A DNA stretch of 12,733 nt from Deltaproteobacteria bacterium (GTDB taxonomy: Bacteria; Desulfobacterota; Syntrophobacteria; B119-G9): positions 1 to 12,733 of the forward strand of contig QMLL01000015.1 in the NCBI GenBank assembly GCA_003646715.1, written 5' to 3'. Below, in pieces: positions 7,580 to 12,733 of the stretch. Position 1 is the first letter of the stretch, and every line of letters begins with the position of its first letter. Position numbers and translations under genes: made by a program. The notes under the pieces are model-generated. The model had not been told where the DNA came from, searched no databases, and worked only from the letters and a program-made list of their open reading frames with translations.

Positions 7580-8282
7580 GATATCCAAAGGCAATATAAA
7601 AAAATACTTAAAAGGAACTGTCTACCCAAAAGTTATTCCTCCTGTGGCCGCAAGGCTTCTCAAAGCGATTTACGGCTCCTGTAAGCACTATACACTTAAT
7701 GATGAGCGTGAAAAAGAACTTTTAGCCACCAGGCAGCCAATATTGTATGCAACATGGCACTTTGATTTTCCCGGCATTGCCTATTTGTTCGGCTCTTATC
7801 TTGAAAAGAAAGATATAGTTAAGGGAACGGTCATGGTAAGTGCCAGCCAGGATGGAGAACTGGTAGCCCGGGTACTCACCATATTCGGCTTCGATGTCAT
7901 TCGAGGTTCCAGTCACAGGAAGGGCGTGGAAGCCCTGACAAAGATGATAAAGATGGTCAAAAAAGGTTATTATACCGGTCTCATGGCGGACGGTTCCAAA
8001 GGTCCTGCCAGGATAGCTCAAAAAGGAATCATACTGGTAGCAAAATACAGCGGTGCGCCAGTTATGCCTGTTATAACAACTGGTAAGCCCAGGATCGTGT
8101 TTCCCAGCTGGGACAGAACTCATTTTTGCCTTCCCTTTGGAACTATTGTTACGGCTTTTGGAAATCCCATTTACGTTAGCTCAAAGGCTACGAGAGAAGA
8201 AATAGAGACGGCGAGAATTGAGCTGGAAAAACAGTTGAACATTTTAACTGAGCGGGTAGAAGGTGTTTTGAACAGGATTTAA
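7578..8282 (+). CDS. Lysophospholipid acyltransferase-family protein (DUF374 type)
   Basis: A 234-residue protein of the LPLAT superfamily, DUF374 branch, probably attached to the inner face of the inner membrane and transferring an acyl chain to a lipid. The usual blocks are present in order: ATWHFDFPG (58-66) with the catalytic-type His61, SQDGELVARVL (90-100), FGFDVIRGSSHRKG (104-116), and ADGSKGPARIAQKG (137-150), the acceptor phosphate-binding block. Branch members are often linked with lipid A acylation, and lpxC is in the same window, but the acceptor here is not known. The start is ATG 7578 or ATG 7569 (three residues longer). The latter overlaps the predicted -10 box, so 7578 is preferred. 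It is divergent from aroK with overlapping start codons, and convergent with pyrD (19-base gap). Confidence 0.88.
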   Translation: MISKGNIKKYLKGTVYPKVIPPVAARLLKAIYGSCKHYTLNDEREKELLATRQPILYATWHFDFPGIAYLFGSYLEKKDIVKGTVMVSASQDGELVARVLTIFGFDVIRGSSHRKGVEALTKMIKMVKKGYYTGLMADGSKGPARIAQKGIILVAKYSGAPVMPVITTGKPRIVFPSWDRTHFCLPFGTIVTAFGNPIYVSSKATREEIETARIELEKQLNILTERVEGVLNRI

Positions 8283-8301
8283 GTATGTTTTTTATTGAGT
8301 T

Positions 8302-9237
8302 TTAAGAGTCGAGTTTTAACGAACCTATAAATTCGTTAACGTCTTTTAGGCCGTTGGATTCGAGAAATGAACGTATGCCTTCAATTATTTCTACCGAAGT
8401 TTTCGGATGAATAAAATTGGCTGTGCCTATTTGCACTGCACGGGCCCCTACAAGCAGAAACTCCAGAGCATCTTCATGATTTGATATTCCACCGATTCCG
8501 ATCACGGGAACTTCCACGCTGTTTAGAATATTCCACACCTTTTTTAAAGCGATTGGTTTAATTGCCGGCCCTGATAGCCCTCCCACGATATTGCCGAGCT
8601 TTGGTTTTCGCGAATTTATGTCCACTGCCATGGCAGAAACCGTATTAATTGCCGATATAATGTCGGTCCCGGCTTCAACGGCAGCTTTTGCCATTTCTCC
8701 TATATCTGTTACGTTGGGAGTGAGTTTTGTTATGAGCGGTAAACCGGTATTTTCTCTGACTGATGAGACAACCTTCTGTATTTGCTTCGGATCCGTACCA
8801 AAGACTATACCGCCGGATTTAACGTTGGGACACGAAATATTGATTTCCAGTGCGCTGATCCCGGTTACTCCATCAAGTATTTTGGCCAGCTCAGAGTATT
8901 CTTCCACTGTGTTGCCAAAGATGTTTACTATGACCGGTACCTCGTGCTTTAAAAGAAGAGGGAGTTTTTGATTAACAAAGTTATCAACTCCGACGTTTTC
9001 CAGTCCGATAGCGTTGATAAGGCCACCGTGAGTTTCAACAAGTCTCGGTGGCGGGTTGCCAGGCCTTGGTTCGATGGACAGGCCCTTTACCACTATGCCT
9101 CCGAGCTTGCTTATATTTATCAGGCTTGAATATTCCAGACCATATCCAAAGGTACCGGAAGCAACCATCACTGGGTTTGGGAGACTCAGAGGGCCAAGAG
9201 TTACTTTAAGATTTACTTCTGCCTTTTTAGCAGTCAA
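8302..9237 (-). CDS. pyrD: Dihydroorotate dehydrogenase, class 1B catalytic subunit
   Basis: The 311-residue FMN subunit oxidises dihydroorotate to orotate in pyrimidine synthesis. Catalytic Cys136 in EINISCPN marks class 1 (class 2 enzymes use Ser). The adjacent pyrK marks type 1B, which uses NAD+ as electron acceptor through PyrK. FMN and substrate motifs are visible: VASGTFGYG near residue 26, KGLSIEPRPGNPPPR near 51, LITKLTPN, SAINT, GGLSGPAIKP and IGIGGI. The start codon overlaps the pyrK stop as ATGA, a classic translational coupling. It is the last gene of the four-gene operon. No clear terminator is seen in the 19-base gap before the convergent acyltransferase end. Confidence 0.97.
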   Translation of the reverse strand: MTAKKAEVNLKVTLGPLSLPNPVMVASGTFGYGLEYSSLINISKLGGIVVKGLSIEPRPGNPPPRLVETHGGLINAIGLENVGVDNFVNQKLPLLLKHEVPVIVNIFGNTVEEYSELAKILDGVTGISALEINISCPNVKSGGIVFGTDPKQIQKVVSSVRENTGLPLITKLTPNVTDIGEMAKAAVEAGTDIISAINTVSAMAVDINSRKPKLGNIVGGLSGPAIKPIALKKVWNILNSVEVPVIGIGGISNHEDALEFLLVGARAVQIGTANFIHPKTSVEIIEGIRSFLESNGLKDVNEFIGSLKLDS

Positions 9238-10046
9238 GTTCTATCTCCTATGGTAAACACAGGTCCTTCCCTGCATACCCTTAAGTAACCGGTTTCTATT
9301 TTTTGTTCGCCGGCAAAAAAATTTTTTGAAATGCTGCACCCAAGGCAAACTCCCACTCCACACGCCATCATGGTTTCCATGGACATTTGACCCTGCAGGT
9401 TGTTACACTTCGCCCATTCCATAACTCTTTGTTGCATGGGATGTGGACCGCAGGAATAGAAATAGTCCGGAACACTGGTAAGCGTACAGGTTCTTTCCAC
9501 GGAATCCGTGATAAAACCATGAAATCCGCAGGTGCCGTCGTCCGTACATATGTTTACCGTGCAGTTATTTTGTTCGAAAAACTCACATCTGACAAGCTCT
9601 TCTCCGGTGGCAGCTCCGTAAAACAGTGTAATATTAAAACCGATTTCGTGTTGTCTTAGCATGTCTAACAGACCAAAAAACGGGGCTATACCAATTCCAC
9701 CTGCAAGAAACCAGATTTCTCTGGCATGTTTCGGCGGAAGCCTAAATCCCCGTCCAAGGGGCCCCAGTATGTCCAGGTAATCGCCCGCGGAAAGTGCCGA
9801 CATTATTCTGGTACCTTGTCCCACTACTTTGTATAGAATATCGAAGGTCCCATCGGCGGTATTCAATCTACTGAAAGAAAACGGTCTTCTGAGTAGAGGT
9901 GACAGCTCATCTCTTACCCGGAACATGGCGAATTGGCCGGGATAGGCAGCAGAAGCAATTTGTGGGGCCTGCAGTCTCATTTCCCAGACGCCCTGCGCTA
10001 CTCGCTGGTTTTTCAGTATCCTGGCTTTTTCCTGAAAAATTGGCAT
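9234..10046 (-). CDS. pyrK: Dihydroorotate dehydrogenase electron transfer subunit
   Basis: The 270-residue FAD and 2Fe-2S subunit passes electrons from PyrD to NAD+. The ferredoxin-reductase-like domain has the FAD motif RPFSFSR (54-60) and the nucleotide-binding LAGGIGIAP (114-122). The cluster cysteines are Cys229, Cys234, Cys237 and Cys258 (CGVGVCLGC, then RVC). The first three have standard spacing; the gap to the fourth, 20 residues, is longer than usual because of an inserted stretch around KNFFAGEQ. The start lies 3 bases after the pgeF stop, with GAGG within the end of pgeF as ribosome binding site. Its own stop overlaps the pyrD start by 4 bases, so the two subunits are made in a coupled way. 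Confidence 0.96.
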   Translation of the reverse strand: MPIFQEKARILKNQRVAQGVWEMRLQAPQIASAAYPGQFAMFRVRDELSPLLRRPFSFSRLNTADGTFDILYKVVGQGTRIMSALSAGDYLDILGPLGRGFRLPPKHAREIWFLAGGIGIAPFFGLLDMLRQHEIGFNITLFYGAATGEELVRCEFFEQNNCTVNICTDDGTCGFHGFITDSVERTCTLTSVPDYFYSCGPHPMQQRVMEWAKCNNLQGQMSMETMMACGVGVCLGCSISKNFFAGEQKIETGYLRVCREGPVFTIGDRT

Positions 10047-10049
10047 CAG

Positions 10050-10832
10050 TTAAGCCTCGCTTGTCTCCTTGAGCATAATTAATGCAGCACAGCGTCCCGT
10101 TATTTTTTCCTTCCTGTAGGAGAAAAAGTCCCTGGAATTACAGACCGTACATATTTCAGCTATTTCGATATGCTTTTGCAGAATACCACTTTCCAGCAGT
10201 TGTGTCCTGCTAATTTTCCAGAAATCGAAGTGATTACCCTTTGCTTTAAATCTTTGGAAAGAAGGGGGTAGAAGCGTGTTGTGGTCTTTGAATTCGCAGC
10301 AACATGGACCCAGGGACGGAGAAACAGTTGCAATAATATCAGAAGGATTCGAATTGAATACATCTTTTATAGCAGCCACTGTCCTCGCGATGATGCCGTT
10401 TACATTGCCGCGCCATCCGCAGTGTACGTTGGCCACCACCTTTTTTACGGGATCGAATAAGAAAATGGCCTGGCAATCTGCCACCTTGATCACGAGAGCA
10501 ACTCCGGTTTCGGAAGTAATAATTGCGTCAGCTGTCGGAGGGTTCTCTTTTTGATATGTTTTAAGATAATTGTTGTCAATTATAATAATTTTGCAACCAT
10601 GATCCTGATTTACGGCGACTGTCTGCCTTGGTTTTGAGACCTGTTCTATCTTTTTTATGTTCTGGTCTACAATCTCAACGTCATCGCCAACCTTGTAGGC
10701 TACGTTCAATGATTCATAAGGGGGAGTTGAGAACCCTCCATGGCGAGTAAAGAAACCGTGGAAGATGCACGAATATTTGTTCAAAGAAGAAAACTGGTAG
10801 AATTTTGTTCCGGAAACCTCGCGAACAATCAT
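10050..10832 (-). CDS. pgeF: PgeF/YfiH-family protein (polyphenol oxidase / purine nucleoside phosphorylase family)
   Basis: A 260-residue member of the Cu-oxidase_4 (YfiH, LACC1) family. Known members edit peptidoglycan precursors (E. coli PgeF) or cleave purine nucleosides. The metal-site residues are present: His78 in VNQDHG, Cys120 in VADCQ and His137 in NVHCGWRG. The 17-residue spacing between the last two is the same as in E. coli YfiH. The N-terminal HGFFTRHGGFS and the SLGPCCCEF block are also typical. The first base-level link is a TGATG junction: the MBL gene stop and this ATG share one base. The pyrK gene follows after 3 bases. The context with pyrK and pyrD suggests, but does not prove, a link to nucleoside metabolism. 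Confidence 0.93.
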   Translation of the reverse strand: MIVREVSGTKFYQFSSLNKYSCIFHGFFTRHGGFSTPPYESLNVAYKVGDDVEIVDQNIKKIEQVSKPRQTVAVNQDHGCKIIIIDNNYLKTYQKENPPTADAIITSETGVALVIKVADCQAIFLFDPVKKVVANVHCGWRGNVNGIIARTVAAIKDVFNSNPSDIIATVSPSLGPCCCEFKDHNTLLPPSFQRFKAKGNHFDFWKISRTQLLESGILQKHIEIAEICTVCNSRDFFSYRKEKITGRCAALIMLKETSEA

Positions 10833-11782
10833 CAGATTTCTATTTGTAATCCCTCCTGTGCAAGGACAATATCGAGCTGTTTTCCGTTTCCAATCAACTG
10901 GAAATAGCGCTTGGTCTTCTGAGTTATTTCATCAAGTTTACAATCGTCGTATGAAGGTTCGTGGTGATATAGGGCTAACCTCTCTATATTTGATTTTAAT
11001 GCGAAATCAACACCAACCAGGGATGAACTATGTCCCCAACCTTCTTTTCTCATTGTTTCTTCCAGAGTAAACTGTGAATCAAAAATAAGAAGCTGGCTGT
11101 TTCTGAAGAAATTCAGATAGTTTTCAAGGGCATCCTCCGTTAAATCCCGGTATTCTCCATCAGTTGCATACACAAGCGACGATTTACCGTCGGTGATACG
11201 GTAGGCATAAGATATTCCGGGATGATGTAAAGGCATGCTGGATATTTCAAACTCGCCAATTCGGATTGTTTCCCGCTCCGAAAAATACATGAATTTGATT
11301 TCTGCCCTGAGCGCTTCAAGGTTAATGGGAAAATGATGATGATGGAAAAGGTTGAGGAATCTTTCCTTCATATTGCTGTGACAGCCATAGATAAAAATTC
11401 TGTTTGACGGTATAAATGCGGGAGCAAAAAATGGAAAACCCATAATGTGATCCCAGTGAGTATGACTGATGAGAATGTGGATGTCGGAATCGTGAGTGGC
11501 AAGATTTCTTGCCAGCAAAGACGTGCCCAGGTTTCTTAAACCTGACCCGGCGTCAAGTATAATCAGCGTTTCCTTGCCCCAGACTTCTACGCAGGAGGTA
11601 TTGCCTCCCACCGTTGTTCTATTGCACAGCCGTAATTCCTCCACATAGTTATCGATTTCTTGGTCATTCGAGAGATCCAGCCCCCGCGCACCTTTCAATG
11701 CAGTCTTTATTTTTTCACGAATTTCCTGGTTAGACAGAGGGGCGGGAAGGGATCCTCGCACACCCCAAAAGGTTACCTTCAT
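10832..11782 (-). CDS. MBL-fold metallo-hydrolase
   Basis: A 316-residue metallo-beta-lactamase-fold hydrolase of the group with phosphodiesterase and RNase Z-like members. The metal motif is HTHWDH (His107, His109, Asp111, His112). Further ligands are His186 or His187 (PLHHPG), Asp208 (YATDGEY) and His273 or His274 (LYHHEP). A helical insertion of about 40 residues (16-55) follows the first strand, before the NTSCVEV block. No RNase Z exosite arm is recognised, so a tRNA maturation role is not claimed; the substrate is unknown. The chosen ATG has GGAG 8 bases upstream; a TTG six codons earlier would add residues before MKVTFWGVRGS and lacks a site. It is the first gene of the operon with pgeF, pyrK and pyrD. 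Confidence 0.88.
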   Translation of the reverse strand: MKVTFWGVRGSLPAPLSNQEIREKIKTALKGARGLDLSNDQEIDNYVEELRLCNRTTVGGNTSCVEVWGKETLIILDAGSGLRNLGTSLLARNLATHDSDIHILISHTHWDHIMGFPFFAPAFIPSNRIFIYGCHSNMKERFLNLFHHHHFPINLEALRAEIKFMYFSERETIRIGEFEISSMPLHHPGISYAYRITDGKSSLVYATDGEYRDLTEDALENYLNFFRNSQLLIFDSQFTLEETMRKEGWGHSSSLVGVDFALKSNIERLALYHHEPSYDDCKLDEITQKTKRYFQLIGNGKQLDIVLAQEGLQIEI

Positions 11783-11790
11783 TAGCGTGA

Positions 11791-11794
11791 CTCC
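11791..11794 (-). promoter_or_regulatory. Ribosome binding site fixing the MBL gene start
   Basis: GGAG on the - strand is 8 bases before the ATG at 11782. The alternative upstream TTG start (11800) would place this site inside the coding sequence. Confidence 0.65.
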
Positions 11795-11826
11795 AACCAA
11801 AAAACACTTTATCCTTTAGTTCTGAG

Positions 11827-11855
11827 AAGTTAGCACATCTCGAGATTCCTATCAA
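11827..11855 (-). promoter_or_regulatory. Candidate promoter with palindromic spacer, MBL-pgeF-pyrK-pyrD operon
   Basis: On the - strand TTGATA (11855-11850) is followed after 17 bases by TAACTT (11832-11827), preceded by TGC as an extended -10. The spacer contains the perfect 10-bp palindrome ATCTCGAGAT (11837-11846), which could be an operator. The -10 matches consensus poorly (three of six), so the call rests on the -35, the spacing and the extended element. Confidence 0.4.
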
Positions 11856-11884
11856 CTTTTAACGTCTGCAAGATTATTGTTACT

Positions 11885-12376
11885 TTATCCCGCAATAAGC
11901 CTAAAGTAATCCGGTACGATATACCATCTCAATTCTCCTTGGTGCGTGGGTAGAGCTGGCACGTCAATTCTGCCGAGACCTCCCATCTCGAACCGGAGAG
12001 ACAACTTTTCGTTTTCCAGAAGCAGAAAGGATGCCAATTCTGCTAGAGATGGCAGATGCCCTACTATCAATATTCTATTTTGTTGTTCATATTGTTTCAA
12101 GAAATTGATGGTTTCATCTGTTGGTGCCATGGGTTTAAGGAGCGCTGATTCAATGATTTTTTCTGGTGGATATCCGGTAGATTTTGCCATAAATGTGGCG
12201 GTTTGCAGTGACCGCTTTTTGGTACTTGCCAGTATAACATCAAACTGGAGTTTCATCTTAGCTGCTGCAAGCGCAACTTTTTGAACCAGTTCTTCTCCTT
12301 CCGGGCTTAGTGGCTGTTCAGGGTCCTGTTCTTTGGACAAACACGGGCCGTGTTGCATAAAATAGATTTCCATCAT
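11885..12376 (-). CDS. sixA: SixA-like phosphohistidine phosphatase
   Basis: A 163-residue histidine-phosphatase-superfamily protein of SixA type, which in E. coli removes phosphate from histidine on phosphotransfer proteins. The catalytic His9 is in MQHG where most members have RHG, so the first conserved arginine is replaced by Gln8. The second arginine block ASTKKRSLQTA (Arg55) and VGHLPSL (His107) are intact. The DPEQPLSPEG segment (18-27) is typical of SixA. The start is fixed by GGAGGG (12389-12384), 7 bases before the ATG at 12376. An ATG at 12391 overlaps this ribosome binding site and cannot be the start; 12373 is a less likely alternative. The gene is upstream of the MBL operon on the same strand with a 102-base gap. 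Confidence 0.88.
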   Translation of the reverse strand: MMEIYFMQHGPCLSKEQDPEQPLSPEGEELVQKVALAAAKMKLQFDVILASTKKRSLQTATFMAKSTGYPPEKIIESALLKPMAPTDETINFLKQYEQQNRILIVGHLPSLAELASFLLLENEKLSLRFEMGGLGRIDVPALPTHQGELRWYIVPDYFRLIAG

Positions 12377-12510
12377 GATATCACCCTCCATTTTTATCAG
12401 TCTGTTTCTGAATATTTCCTGGTAAAGAAATGTTTAGATGCCATTGGGTGTATTTCACGGGTTTAGGAGTTGAATCAAGTTTTTCGATGAAAAGGAGTTT
12501 CTATCTTCGT

Positions 12511-12539
12511 TTGCCATGTTATTATCAATTTGCTATGTT
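12511..12539 (+). promoter_or_regulatory. Candidate promoter for the right-edge small ORF
   Basis: TTGCCA (12511-12516) and TATGTT (12534-12539) are 17 bases apart, matching consensus at five and four of six positions. Predicted transcription start is near 12546, about 60 bases before the ATG at 12606. The region 12392-12510 upstream shows no other clear feature; no good promoter for sixA was found in it. Confidence 0.4.
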
Positions 12540-12594
12540 TAAATTTTAAGGGAACTGAACAAAACAGGCAACTACCCAGCAAAAAAATGTAGGC

Positions 12595-12600
12595 GGAGGT
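12595..12600 (+). promoter_or_regulatory. Strong ribosome binding site for the small ORF
   Basis: GGAGGT, a near-perfect Shine-Dalgarno sequence, lies 5 bases before the ATG at 12606. It is the main reason for believing that this very short ORF is translated. Confidence 0.75.
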
Positions 12601-12605
12601 TACCA

Positions 12606-12733
12606 ATGTCTGAAGGATTGCTGTATTTAATAGGTTTTTTCGTTCTTTTTTATGTTTTAAACAAGTGGGTGTTTCCAAAGCTGGGCCTTGGATGCTGACA
12701 GATTGTCACCAAGGTCGAGGATCGGCCTGAAAA
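12606..12733 (+). CDS. Small single-pass membrane protein, 30 residues or a longer selenoprotein cut by the window end
   Basis: The ORF begins ATG TCT GAA with GGAGGT 5 bases upstream. It encodes a short N-terminus (MSEG), a hydrophobic segment LLYLIGFFVLFYVL (5-18), then NKWVFPKLGLGC, ending in Cys30. The next codon is TGA (12696-12698). As an ordinary gene it ends there with 30 residues. The frame stays open after TGA to the window edge (QIVTKVEDRPE), and a hairpin 13 bases after the TGA has bacterial SECIS-like geometry, so TGA may encode selenocysteine in a Cys-Sec pair facing the cytoplasm or periplasm. I do not recognise the family. The frame is not in doubt; the reading of the TGA is. 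Confidence 0.6.
12712..12728 (+). promoter_or_regulatory. Possible bacterial SECIS hairpin
   Basis: AGGTCG (12712-12717) pairs with CGGCCT (12723-12728), including one T-G wobble, around the loop AGGAT. The loop begins 19 bases after the TGA and has G as its second base, within the published general pattern for bacterial SECIS elements. No bulged U of the E. coli fdhF kind is evident. It could equally be a chance hairpin. Confidence 0.35.

Noticed and set aside
7722..8123. 133-codon open frame on the - strand inside the acyltransferase gene
   Set aside because: Antisense shadow of a gene with clear DUF374 blocks; no recognisable motif of its own.
8283..8301. Search for a bidirectional terminator between the acyltransferase gene and pyrD
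   Set aside because: The 19-base gap is AT-rich with a T run, but no stem of useful length could be found.
8297..8319. 9-bp direct repeat GAGTTTTAA at 8297-8305 and 8311-8319, by the end of pyrD
   Set aside because: Only two short AT-rich copies, with no inverted repeat or mobile-element context; probably chance.
8591..8971. 126-codon open frame on the + strand inside pyrD
   Set aside because: Antisense shadow of the strongly supported pyrD frame.
12475..12678. 67-codon open frame on the - strand at the right edge
   Set aside because: No ribosome binding site, Lys-rich low-complexity protein unlike any family, and it lies antisense to the small + ORF, which has a strong ribosome binding site.

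Overview
This window looks like ordinary chromosome from a Gram-negative bacterium of the Deltaproteobacteria (Desulfobacterota) type. The evidence is LpxC (lipid A synthesis), a probable tRNA-Val/tRNA-Asp pair, a class 1B dihydroorotate dehydrogenase with its PyrK partner, and a Lon-like protease of the degenerate-ATPase class. Base composition is moderately AT-rich. The phylum assignment is an inference from gene content and protein style. I see no transposase, phage gene, integrase or CRISPR array.

Left part (1-1323, + strand): the 3' end of a tRNA (probably Val), a complete tRNA-Asp(GTC), a strong intrinsic terminator, then lpxC in its own unit. Next (1347-5469, - strand): a LOG-family phosphoribohydrolase gene downstream of a large Lon-like protease gene, and a TIM-barrel isomerase/epimerase-like gene upstream of them. 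A 110-residue conserved-looking protein (5608-5940, +) runs tail-to-tail into aroC with a 6-base overlap.

Middle (5935-8282): aroK and aroC overlap on the - strand and catalyse two late steps of the shikimate pathway. A DUF374-type acyltransferase gene diverges from aroK. The most likely start codons of these two divergent genes overlap in a single CATG, and a good sigma-70-like promoter for the acyltransferase lies inside aroK, placed so that its transcript would begin at the start codon (leaderless).

Right part (8302-11782, - strand): a tightly packed operon in the order MBL-fold hydrolase, pgeF, pyrK, pyrD, with overlaps or gaps of a few bases and a candidate promoter containing a perfect 10-bp palindrome. 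A sixA-like phosphohistidine phosphatase gene (- strand) precedes it. At the right edge a very short + strand membrane-protein ORF with an excellent ribosome binding site reaches TGA straight after a Cys codon. The sequence after the TGA stays open and holds a hairpin with bacterial SECIS-like geometry, so it may be the start of a selenoprotein cut by the window end.

The observations most worth checking are the possible Cys-Sec small membrane protein, the Lon-like protease with a lost Walker A lysine but an intact Ser-Lys dyad, and the overlapping divergent starts with a predicted leaderless mRNA.
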